From Gorsachius magnificus (lineage: Eukaryota > Chordata > Aves > Pelecaniformes > Ardeidae): 64,000 bases of DNA. The stretch is from NCBI GenBank assembly GCA_034008185.1, contig CM067081.1, forward strand, positions 156,146,258 to 156,210,257, given 5' to 3'. Below are positions 35,331 to 45,855 of the stretch, in pieces. Within the stretch, counting starts at the first letter, position 1. Each line of letters starts with the position of its first letter. Under the pieces are notes generated by a model. It ran no database searches, was not told where the DNA came from, and saw only the letters and a list, made by a program, of their open reading frames with translations. The position numbers and the translations under genes were made by a program.

Positions 35331-38300
35331 TGCATTTTAGCAGGAATCTGAGAATGAGTGGTTACACGCTGTGGCAATACAGAAGATAATTAGAATTAGC
35401 TCTCTGCATGTAGCTAAGGTTGTGCTTTCACAATCACTTGAAGATGATCTAAGTAGATGCTTCTGCCAAAAGTGGTGACCTCACCTATCCCCAGACAATG
35501 GTGGCATATTCCTGTTTCATGACTTTTAGAGAACTAATCCAGATAGAGACTGCTAACTTTTTGGCTGAATTAGTTTGCTGGCACTGTAGCCATGCAGATG
35601 CTAACCCAGGAGTGGGAGTAAGACTGCTTGCCTATGTCAGGGACAGGCGTATAGTTAGCAACTGAAATTATCTTAAACTAATAATTACTAGCAGTCATGT
35701 CCTCCTCACCTTTCCATTGACTATACATAATCTTTGAATTCAGTCAACAGTCCATTAGTATAGAGATTAGTTGATAAGACATGGCTGGTAAACATCAACA
35801 ACTTTTGAATATGTCACTAGCGAACCTTATCTGCTACTTGAAAATTATTAGGGATAGTCATAGGGATTGTGTTGTATGCTGTCCTTCCTTTATTGAATTA
35901 CAGACCACCTGATTTGCACATATAATTTGACCATGAAAGATGGAATGCATAGAACTCTAGATGTATGTAATGTAAACATTGAAAACTGAGCTGACCACCA
36001 AGGCTCCCTTTAATCATCAATGAAATGTTATTGGAACTTCTAGATTGGGACCTGTTTCAATAATCTGTCTTTAGAAATGCTTACCTTTCTCTACTGAGTA
36101 AATAAAAAATTAATCCTCTGCAGATGGGTAGTCACATGGCAACATATACACTGTTATATGAGATGAAGCCAATGAAAAAGCCTAACCATCTAACCTGGTA
36201 AACTAAATGACTGGTTAGGCAAGGAGATTTGGTCAGAAAGAGATGGGAATTGGTTGGCAAATTCATGATGCAGCTGGGAATAAATGGGGCTGAAGGTAAG
36301 ACCAACCAGTAAAAACAACCAACTACCAGCTCCCTCACTCTTCTAAAAGGTAGTGGTCTGTGCCATGCAGAAAGATATATCAGCCCTACTCATGACTCAT
36401 GTGGGTATCAAAATAGTGCAACTTGATGGATGTTGCCAATTTCATACTTTAATGTTTTAAGAACATAGGCACTTACTCAAAGTCAAGCATTTAAAAGTGA
36501 GAATTGCCATTAAGTTCATACCTAGAGGATTATCATCTATGTTATACTCTCCATGAGATGGAGATCTCAGGTGGGAGTTTACACTGTTCCTATTCAAGAT
36601 CAGCATATTTCTCTGAATTTAAAGGTTGTACGTGCCTATGTAACAAAACAAAACTAGATATGCCTGGAAGAATGAAATCAGTAACTTCTCCACAAATTCC
36701 AAGAGGAGGAAAAAACAAACAAGAACCCATAAGTCAGTGAAGCATGCTGTTGTACTACTACATGCAAATAATTTGAAAGGATTTAAACAAGTAGAAAATA
36801 TTTTTTTAGAAAAAACAAAACTTCAGAAAAAAATAATCCTTGCAAAATGTAAATAACTGTTTCTAAAACATTTATAAGTAATTTTGTTTGTTTTTAAACT
36901 AAATCTGACATCTGTGTACAGTAATATTGTCATGCTTTGTTTGGTTGTATGTATTACGGACCAACTGAATCAGAGATCTATCTACAAAATAAAATTAGGC
37001 AAATTTTAAGTGTTCATTGAACCGAGGTCAAAGCAGTAGTGTTAACATATGGTTCAATTAAATTATGTTTTAAATATCAAAAGTAGCAATATATTAACTG
37101 CAATTGCATAATATGTAAGAAATAAACAGCTAGCTTTCCAGCTGGGCATTTACAACTTTTGGCATGTAACCAACAGTAACTTCAGTGAGATTTAAGTGTG
37201 TTAGGCTAAGCACTATGCATAGGAGCATGAGGCATGAGAACAAATTCAGCATATAAGAACAGGGGATGGTCCCGATGAAAAGCACATCTGTAAGTTCCAT
37301 ATACTGTGACCTCCCTGGCTCCAGTTGCAGATCATGCCATTGTTTCTAAATAGCTCTGAGATTCCCCCCTGTGTCAGTGCAAAGCATTGTTAAAGTTTAA
37401 TACTACTTCTGTGCTGCTCAGTTTTTTAGTTTTCTTGGCACACTTCACTGAGGAAGAGGAATGCTTAAGGCTAAAAATGAATAACTTAATTAGAGTAGGG
37501 CCTTCTATTACTGGGCCAAATTCTGAGTCCTTCAACTGAGCAGAACTCCCACTAATTTGAGAGGAACTTTTGTTCAGTTGACTGAGTAACTTGAATCATT
37601 GTCCCATGTTAACCTCTGGTAGCTTTGTTAGTCTCACTGCAAGATGCACAGGGAAAGCCATCTTAATCCTGAGGAGTCTAAAAATGGGTCACTTACAGCC
37701 CTCTTCTAAAAGAGCTTTTATGTCCAAGCTTCAGCTTGATTTAGTATTTTCAACTGCTGGTGATGCAGAGTATCTCTTTTATAGTAGCTGAGGGTTTGTT
37801 TTTGAGTCACTACTGCTGCATTCTGGGAGACCAGGAGTAAAATTCTTGACTGTTTTTCAGTAAAAGCAAAATCTAGTTGAAAATGACTTGCATATTCTTC
37901 AAGATGATTGCTTTTGCTAATTCAGCAAACTACCTCAAAATCTCTGTAATTTTGGATGAGCAAGCCACTGGGAAATTTTGTTGTGCTGCACTCTAGGATG
38001 GTTGCATTTCACTGATGGATAAAGCAGCGGTTACTCCCCCCACTTCTGTTTATGACAGTCAGTAAACAATATGATCTGGAATACTTCTGGAAGAAAGGAA
38101 TAGCACTGCAAGAAATATGGCTTTAAAGACTATTTTCTAAGGCTTCTAATCTGGCTGCATGCATTGTTTCTTTGTTCTCAAAGCAAAAGTACCTTATGGG
38201 AGAACTATTATTAGCATTTTTATTGCTTAAGGAACTTATTATTAAAAGAAAATAAAGGAGAAAAACAGCCAGCTCCTTGCCAAATGTCAGCTACTCTGAC

Positions 38301-38404
38301 AGTAAGGGCAAGATTTTCAGAAGCCCTCAGATTTACTTCACACCACATCTTTTTAAGTAAGCAGGAAAAATAGTATTAACTTTGATGGAATTTAAACCAG
38401 AATG

Positions 38405-38419
38405 AAAAAAAAAAAAAAA
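38405..38419. repeat. poly-A tract (15 A)
   Basis: An uninterrupted A run after 'cagaatg' and before 'tccttag'. No SINE or processed pseudogene was recognised upstream of it. Confidence 0.85.
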
Positions 38420-38844
38420 TCCTTAGAAATTTCAGAGAAATAGAAAATTTCAGCTTACATTGTCATCTGTTGGTGTCATATACTGATATTTATGGGAATT
38501 TTTCCATTCTGTTTTTCATTGCATTGTGACTGAGGTTATCACAATCTTACTCTGAATCTTTTCTTAATAGCCTTAGTGTTAAGCCCCTTTTGATGAATTT
38601 AGGAAAAATGGTTTAAGACATTTCTTCTTCATTCAATGACTTAAAGTGGTGAATAATTGAATAATTTTACCATAACAATTGTAAGTTATTTGTTATTACC
38701 TTGATAATCCAAAAGATGCACCTTATTTTTATTTTCAGTTCGTCAAGTTTCAATTTCTAGCTATTAGTTCTTGATATTTATCTTTTTTAATTAAAAAATC
38801 AACAAAACCACTATCAAAAGTCTTCTCATTTAACCACTAATAAA

Positions 38845-39185
38845 CTATTATCAGGTTACCTAGTTAGCTTCTCTTCGATAAATTAACTAGACTAAACTTT
38901 TCTGTTCTGTCATTCTAAGACCAATTTTCCACGCAATGATTCATTTTTATTTTGCTTTTCAGGGGCCTACACAATTTTTTAATATCTTTTTTTAAGTGTG
39001 GGCACCAGAATTACACACAGTATTCCAGTAATGGCCTCATTGGGGAGAATCACATGTAAAAATCACTACAAAATGCATTATTCAAATATTATTGCCATAG
39101 GGGCCAAGTAGTACCTAGCTACCCTGATAGATATAAAAGCTGTAATAACATTCCATTCCAACCTTTTCTTGGTTTTGGTTCCTGT
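38845..39185 (-). mobile_element. Decayed CR1/L3 LINE fragment, ORF2 C-terminal region
   Basis: The plus strand reads as the reverse complement of an old CR1/L3 ORF2. In order: 'aactattatcaggttaccta' and 'gcttctctt' (family: aatcaggtcaccttagccttctctt), 'actagactaaac' (family: ccagactaaac), 'tcattctaagaccaattttc', then the best stretch, 'taagtgtgggcaccagaatt' with 'cacagtattccagtaatggc' (family: aagtgtggcgcccagaactggacacagtactccag). The tail beyond 39070 is only faintly similar. No open frame survives. It is much older than the CR1 at 41 kb and matches the L3-like branch better than the young bird CR1s. Confidence 0.62.
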
Positions 39186-41123
39186 GGTTCTATGCACTCA
39201 CCATGTTCATTTTACTTTGAGTTTTGGTTGTTCCAAAACTGTAAAGTGAAACTCATGTCAGCCCACAGTTCTTCCCCTTCTGCCCCCTCAATTTTGTGTT
39301 GAAACTATGCAAAAATGTGCATTTTTGTTATTTTTATTTAAACACAAATATAGTTTGGCGCAACTATGCTGAAAACTGGGTCATGGCTTGTTCAGAATAT
39401 TTGCAGCCCTTTCAAGGAACATCGGTTGTACTTAGGGCTTTGTAATAAATTCTGAATTTAACAGCATTTCAGGTGGCAGGAGTCACGATTGTCTTGAGTT
39501 AAAGGACTATGTTTTTTAATATTTCAGAATATGCTACTGTAAGTTAATTCCTGTTCATTTTCTTCTGGTGGAAACTTCTGGAAGCTAGAAGTTAAAATAT
39601 TTTTGTATTCGGAAGGTAAGTGGCACATTGAATGTAGTTCATTTAAATTAAGTTTACTGAATGTGAAAATGATGCCATAGGGAATTAAACTGAGGTCTGT
39701 TTTTCAATAACATTTGTGATTGTGATTTCCTGAAAACACTGCCTTATGCAAATTAGGTTCACTGTGGTCAGGCGGAAGACTCACATTAGTTTACCAAGAA
39801 ATCATGCATCAGCAGAGCAACAGTTACAGCATGGGAGGATGTTTTCTGCTCAAAGCAAATATAAGGTCATCCAACATGAATGTTGGGCACATGGTTGAAT
39901 TACAGAAGCTTTGTTCAATCTTGGTAGCTGAAATTGTGTATCGTCTTGGCCAGTCAGTCATATATTAATAAAACCTAGCTTAAGTCTCAAGGAAAAAGGT
40001 TATATTGCCTCACATATGAAAGAGGCTAAGCAGACAAACATAAAATGTCACAGAATTTCAACTAGTGCATGGTAACTTGATTGTCTATAGGCCTGTAATG
40101 TAGATTGTTGTTTAGAAGTATCTGTCTCGTGGTATCAGTTTAATAGTATGAAACTTTTGGTAAATAAACCCCAAGTCTCACATGGAATTTACCAAAGACT
40201 GCAAACCTGTTGGTAAAATAGACTGGATTTCCAGCAAATATGGGGCAGTTTATTCTTTGGAGGGAACTGTGTAAAGCCTAATGTATTTCAGCTAATTTTT
40301 GCTTTTGATCTGATGCAAACCTATAGGCTTAAATGAAAAGGAAAAAAATCTTTGGCAGCTGCTCTGTCGAGCTCTGAAACCTGAATGAGACTAGACTCCA
40401 TAGGAAGAGTAGGTTCCATACTTTATCTCTAAATGTGAATGGGAGAATGACGACAACTTTGCACTTTTGTCATCTTCACTCTGAGCATGGATGACAGGAC
40501 AGCTAAAATAGCGTAAATAGCCTGACAGTTTACTTATGTTATTTTTAATAAATAGATAGCAGTATGTATACAAGAATTCAGTTTCTTTAAGGGGTAAGGA
40601 AATCAAACCTTAGAAATGTGCTTTGAGCTAATAGTAATCACCACAATTTCAAAGTAGCACTGAGGGATTTTAAGAAGTGAATCCCATGCGTATCAGTTTT
40701 ATTAAATCACTTTACTATGTCTTGAAATTAGAACACAAATTTCAACCAAGAAATATGGAGCTATTATTCAGATCCTCATACACAGAAGCACAGAATCACA
40801 GGTTACTGTATTTTATGAAGAGCCATGAAGTTCACATCAAGAAAAACAGAATTACTTAAAACTCATCAAGTTATGAAACTCCTTGCAAATTCATGACCCA
40901 TTCCAACTCTCTGAAATGTTTGGGAAACCTTAAAGTAACTCAAGGTCTGAATTTTTGGAAAGCATGACTCAATACCTGAATAAACTCTGGGGATCAGTCA
41001 CCACATGATTCTGCTATGATGAAGTCACTAGTGTGCTCCTGTGAAATCCACTGAAGGGGCTGAGAGCACCAGGGTATCTAATGGACCCAAGCCAGCTCTT
41101 ACTGACTTCTTTAAAAAATAATA
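39186..41123. other. Non-coding DNA, nothing recognised
   Basis: AT-rich sequence with no gene. Frames of 60-71 codons (for example minus 40391-40606) carry no recognisable motif. A short 'aatccactgaaggggctgag' word at about 41046 resembles the ancient palindromic repeat at 29.8 kb but is too short to call. Confidence 0.6.
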
Positions 41124-41214
41124 GAAGCATAGAATCATAGAATGTTTTGGGTTGGAAGGGACCCTTAGAGGTCATCTAGTCCAACCCCCCTGCAGTGAGC
41201 AGGGACACCACTAA

Positions 41215-41890
41215 CTAGATCAGGTTGCTCAGAGCCCCATCCAAACTGGCCTTGAATGTTTCCAGGGATGGGGCCTCCACTACCCCTCCGGGCAACCCGT
41301 TCCACTGTTTCACAACCCTCATTGTAAAGAATTTCCTCCTTATATCCAGTCTAAATCTATCCTGTTTTAGTTTAAAACCATTACTCCTTGTCCTGTCACA
41401 GCTGGCCCTACTAAAAAGATTTTCCCCATCTTTCCTATAGGTTCCCTTTAAGTACTGAAAGGCTGCAATAAGGTCTCCCCACAGCCTTCTCTTCTCCAGG
41501 CTGAACAAGCCCAACTCCCTCAGCCTGTCCTCATAGGAGAGGTGCTCCAGCCCTCGGATCATTTTAGTAGCCCTTCTCCAGACCCGCTCCAACAGTTCCA
41601 TGTCCTTCTTGTGCTGAGGGCTCCAGAGCTGGACGCAATGCTCCAGGTGAGGTCTCACCAGAGCAGAGCAGAGGGGCAGAATCACCTCCCTCGACCTGCT
41701 GGCCACGCTTCTTTTGATGCAGCCCAGGACACGGTTGGTCTTCTGGGCTGCCAGTGCACATTGCTGGCTCATGTCCAGCTTTTCATCCACCAGTACCCCC
41801 AAGTCCCTCTTGGCAGGGCTGCTCTTCCCCCAACCTGTATTGATAACAGGAGTTGCCCCAACCCAGGTGCAGGACCTTGCACTTGGTCTT
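41215..41890 (-). pseudogene. CR1 ORF2 C-terminal fragment (reverse transcriptase/C-terminal domain)
   Basis: About 220 codons of the ORF2 C-terminus are open and end at the natural stop after SNLI. Family landmarks in order are [100 protein letters not shown] and [19 protein letters not shown]. The catalytic RT motifs lie further 5' and are not present. Near 41815-41850 the frame shifts: the preceding [10 protein letters not shown] segment is in another frame from [10 protein letters not shown]. With no start codon of its own, no catalytic part and this frameshift, it cannot be functional. The long open stretch points to a fairly recent insertion. Confidence 0.9.
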
Positions 41891-41988
41891 AGAATCATAG
41901 AATCATTTATGTTGGAAAACACCTTTAAAATCATCAAGTCCAACCGTTAACCTAACACTGCAATCCCACCATTAAACCATGTCCCTAA
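41891..41988 (-). mobile_element. Second CR1 3' end (98 bp) nested in the 41 kb CR1
   Basis: The plus strand reads 'agaatcatagaatcatttat', 'gttggaaaacacctttaaaa', 'tcatcaagtccaaccgttaa', 'cctaacactgcaatcccacc', 'attaaaccatgtccctaag'. This is the reverse complement of a different CR1 3' end from its host, of a type common in many non-galliform birds. It interrupts the host CR1 exactly: the host reads 'cacttggtctt' before and 'gtcttgttgaacc' after. The 5 bases gtctt occur on both sides (41886-41890 and 41989-41993), consistent with a short target duplication. Only about 98 bp was copied, so this is an extremely 5'-truncated insertion. Confidence 0.9.
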
Positions 41989-44089
41989 GTCTTGTTGAAC
42001 CTCATGAGAACATGAGATGTAGAATGTAGAACATGAAGCCAAGGCCCTCTGTAAATTTTTTTTGTTACATTATTGATAGTGTGGAAAAATTGCAAGTCAC
42101 CTGACTTAGCAATACGTATGAAACCCCTTGTGTAGATGCTCTTATGTCAGCAAAAAGGTATATTTGTTCATGTAAATACACCTCAGAATGTGATACATCT
42201 CATAGACAAACTAATGAAGCATGGGGTATTTGCAGGGATGCAGGAATTACTCATAATATTTGCTATAATCATTCAAAGGCTGATCAAACCTAAGTGGAAA
42301 TCCTGAATATTTTCCAATTCATTATAGCAAACATACAAAAGCTTTGAGTGTTCCAGAAAGTACTCACTCTTCACTTTAGCAAGCATAAGACATAGGTAGA
42401 GCTAAATAAAACACGTGCGTATGTTTCTCTGTTTCTCTTTCCTTACAACTTCAATTCAAACTGATGCAAGTCATACTCTTCTTGGGTATCAGAGAAAAAT
42501 CTCCTTCAACTCACTTCTGTAGCTTATTTTTTGCTTGAGCTCATCTCTTAATCTGTGATTACTTTTTAAGTGTCCTTTTCATTGAATCTCATCACTTGCA
42601 TCAAATGATCACATCTTCTCCATCAGAGATTCACTGCTAGTTATCAACCCACTTTGCTGCATTTGTGTTTTGCCTGCTATCTTCAGCATATTCAAATATC
42701 AGTCACTGTGATCACCTGCTCTTTCAGTCCAGACCTGTAAATGTGACACAGGTTAGCCCACTAATCATATGACTCCCAGGAAATACCCTCAAAAGAAATT
42801 AACTATCTGAAGTCGGAGTACATGGATCACAAAATTAATCAGGTAAAGGGAAGCATGCATTCCATTATTAACATTTAATGCAGAGATCTGCTTTATTAGT
42901 AACATAGTCTTCCACTCCATGAGAAGGCTTTGTCAGCTCTAGCTTAACTGGCAAACCCTACCCAGCACAGATGAATGCAAAATTTTGTGCTAGCCCTTGT
43001 AAAACCAAACCATCATGTTTCATGTAGCTCTCTTCATATCTGCTATAATACCTAAACAAAATGGGGTGAATTGAGGACAGAGTTGCAGCCCTAACTCTGA
43101 ATTTCCTAGCTTTTGTGGGCTTAAGTCATACCCTTAATGTTATTTGAAAGTATTTTTTTGTGGTTTAATATATACTATAACTTGTTCTTTTGTGACAACT
43201 GGATTTATACTGGCTTCATCCCTAATACCACTGGAAACTGGAAGCAGGTCATAGTGTGAGCCTGTCTTCCAAATATTTTAAACAGAAAGTCACCATTCTT
43301 CACTCTTTGCTCTTGTTCTCCAATAAAAGTTCAGTGTTCCATATTAATTAGAATGATACCTCTTATGTCAATACCACATTTAACTTGTAGACTATTTGTC
43401 CTCCTGAATGTTAAAGGTGAACAGATGAACAAAAATATCTTTGTACTTTTTCTCCTTTCTTTTTTATTCATATGAAAAAAATGGGGTTTAATGAAAAAGG
43501 GGTGGTTTTTTACACTAGAAATTCTTTCTTGTCTTTTACTTGGATTTTCCTTGGCTGATTCCATAGTTGTTCTGTGCTATATTTGAACATCTTAATGCTA
43601 CAGGTTTACCTATAAGTACAGTCTACTATGCCTTCATATTAAAACCATAGGCCTTAGTTGTCTGAGTAACATCACATCACATAGCAAAATAAGTTCATGT
43701 TCACATGTGAATGTTGACATAAATTCTCTGTTGAAGTCCTGCCTCCTAATGACTGCTCTGGTCGCAGACCTGAACTCTATTGCTGGAAGTCAAATCACTT
43801 CCAGCAGAGTGCTCTTCCTCCCACATATGTACATGAGTTTTAATTTTGAAAAAAAAAATTGCTCTTCTGGCCACACCAATCCTGTATAGGATTGACTGCC
43901 TGCAGAACAAAATATGAACCAAACCCATACAGTTCTTCCTTGAGGAGGAAGATGCTGGATCTTCTCCTGTATGGGTAGAACTGAGTTTCATGGTAACCAA
44001 ATGAATGGAGACATCTGTGGGGGAAAATGAGTGAGGACAAAAATTGGAAAAGAAAGAGAAAATCTTGGAGTCCATGGCCACTTCTTGTG

Positions 44090-44160
44090 TCCCTAATCAA
44101 GCAGAGAACAGGAAGTTCCAAACCCAGGCTTCACCCCACCACTGTGCCATACGCTGTTTT
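44090..44160 (-). repeat. Possible MIR-like fragment (weak)
   Basis: The plus strand has 'aagcagagaacaggaagttc', 'caaacccaggctt' and 'ccaccactgtgccatacgct', which resembles the reverse complement of the MIR 5' region (gcagagccgggattcgaacccagg..., ccactatgctatactg). The rest of the SINE on the left side is not recognisable. Treat as tentative. Confidence 0.3.
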
Positions 44161-45650
44161 CCTCTCAGGGCGTGATTGTATGGTCACTTCAATGCAACTT
44201 GAGTGAGGGCTGTCACTGAAACAGCAGTCTCTCTTCCGAGCCTTCTGACTGAATGTTCCTGTCCCGCCACATCCCCTTTACAGGCATTAGGGAGAGACCA
44301 TTTGTTCAGATGGACCCTTTTTTGCTACCTTTTTTGCTAACTTTTTCCATGTCAACTTGCATATGAGTTGGACTAAAAAAGTATGGCACTTCACACTCTG
44401 TTGCGCTGATACACCTATATGGGTGGCCTTTTTTTGTTCGTTTCGATGATCTGTTTACAGTGCAGAACCATAGACAGTTGAGGGAAGAATGAGGGGGGAG
44501 TGATCAGGAACGCTGTAATTTTACTTTACCACTGAATGAACTGTAACCTTCACATTCATACAGCATTCATTTTTGCAGCTAAGTTTTTTTCGCCATTAAA
44601 ATAAACGAGCATAAATCTCCTATTTGCTGTTTGATGTAGCTTTCACTTTGCAAAGCATCTGTAATAAGGGGGAGAAAAAATGTCTTTTTGCTCTTGAAAG
44701 TCAGTTGTGAAACATGATAGCAGGCATTTGGCTGATTAAGTGTTAATTTTTTGTCATCTTACCAGACAACAGTTTTTCTCACCTGTTCTGAGGCCCACAT
44801 ACTTAGCCCTTTTTTCACTTTCTTGTACTTTTCTGACAATGGAAGGGAATTCCCAATGCATATAAAGCTGTCATAGAGAACCACATGTTACCAGACCTAT
44901 TTCCTCTACCTTTCTTCCTTTTTGGTGGCCAGCAGAAGTGTGCATGGGGCTCTGGCAATCACAGACTGAGAAAATAGCTTCCTAGTAATGTCGGTACAAG
45001 CTACATTAAACTTAAGTGTTTCATCCCTATGGTTTTGCTGAGAACAGCAAAAGTTCACGAGACTGTGAACTTGCCAAAAATAAGATGACATCCCAGTAAA
45101 TGGGACATCTGCCCAGATTCTCAAAGTTGGAAGACCTCACCAAAATGACAGCAGTGACATTGTGGCAGGTGAATAGTAGTAGGGAGCTTCTCTCGCTGCT
45201 TCTCCAGGAGACAGATCATCTCTTTATTTTTGCCACAGGCATTGAAATATATACATGCATCTTGTTTCCATTCTTTTGGGCTGAACTCTAAGTAGCTAAA
45301 GGAGTTTATGTTTGCTACATCACAATACAATATGGAGGATTGCATGTATGTATGTACACACATAAAACCACACATAAATGCACACAAACACAAAGGTTAG
45401 TTTTAATTTGCTTTAAAATGTATAACTGTTTTTGTGAGATGGAAACTAGGAAAATCCTTAATAAGACTGAATGAAGTCCCAGCACCTCTTAAGATTTGAG
45501 AACAGAAAGCAGTTTTCCAAGATTTCATGTATGGAAATACCAGATGAGTCAATGGGTGTTCTCCATGCTAGGAGCTTCCAGGGCTACTTTCTCTATGTCA
45601 GCAGCATTGCCTTATAACTTGTTTTTAAAGGCCACCCAGTATCCACAGCC

Positions 45651-45705
45651 GCCACTGATTTAACTGGAGCTTTGGGTGCTCAGTACCCCTGAAACTGGGT
45701 TTATG
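45651..45705. repeat. Fragment of an ancient amniote repeat (weak)
   Basis: The words 'ctggagctttgggtgctcag' and 'tacccctgaaactggg' resemble 'ggagctgtgggtgctcagcacctctgaaaatcagg', a phrase found in many reptile and bird repeats. Related words occur at 29.6 and 37.5 kb. The family name is uncertain. Confidence 0.35.
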
Positions 45706-45831
45706 GCTTTCATGATACTTCAGGAAAGGCAGTCACACAAAAACAGCTTAGGGAAATTAACATCTGGCATTTGGGTTAATGTAAGATTTGCTCAAGGTGA
45801 CAATTCCTGGTAAAAAATTACACTGGAGAGG

Positions 45832-45855
45832 AAAAAAAAAAAAAAAGAAAGAAAA
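45832..45855. repeat. A-rich tract (A15 then GAAAGAAAA)
   Basis: Fifteen A followed by gaaagaaaa. A-rich simple sequence; no adjacent retroposon was recognised. Confidence 0.85.

Larger units (their letters stand above)
34491..38844. other. Non-coding DNA with weak fossil-repeat traces
   Basis: No gene. A possible decayed CR1/L3 trace lies at about 35225-35330 (minus). The stretch 37516-37580 starts 'gggccaaattctgagtcctt' and contains 'cagaactcccactaatttga', words typical of an ancient amniote repeat, but it is too short to classify. A TTA/TTG-rich tract occurs near 34659-34677 and a 15-A run at 38405-38419. Confidence 0.6.
41124..42008 (-). mobile_element. CR1 LINE, 5'-truncated, best preserved copy
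   Basis: A minus-strand CR1 whose 3' end is at 41124-41150 (plus strand: agaagcatagaatcatagaa) and whose truncated 5' end is near 42008. Reading the minus strand, it contains the C-terminal third of ORF2, a stop codon at 41215-41217, and a 3' UTR of about 85 bp with the ggttggactagatgacct word. At 41890 the sequence is broken by a second CR1 and resumes at 41989 with 'gtcttgttgaacctcatgag', which is the expected continuation of the same element. It is clearly GC-richer than the surroundings. The 3' 270 bp is close to the copy at 49.8-50.07 kb. Confidence 0.95.

Noticed and set aside
41225..41950. Plus-strand frames of 71, 116 and 78 codons across the 41 kb CR1
   Set aside because: These are antisense shadows of the minus-strand CR1 ORF2 remnant, which has clear family landmarks.
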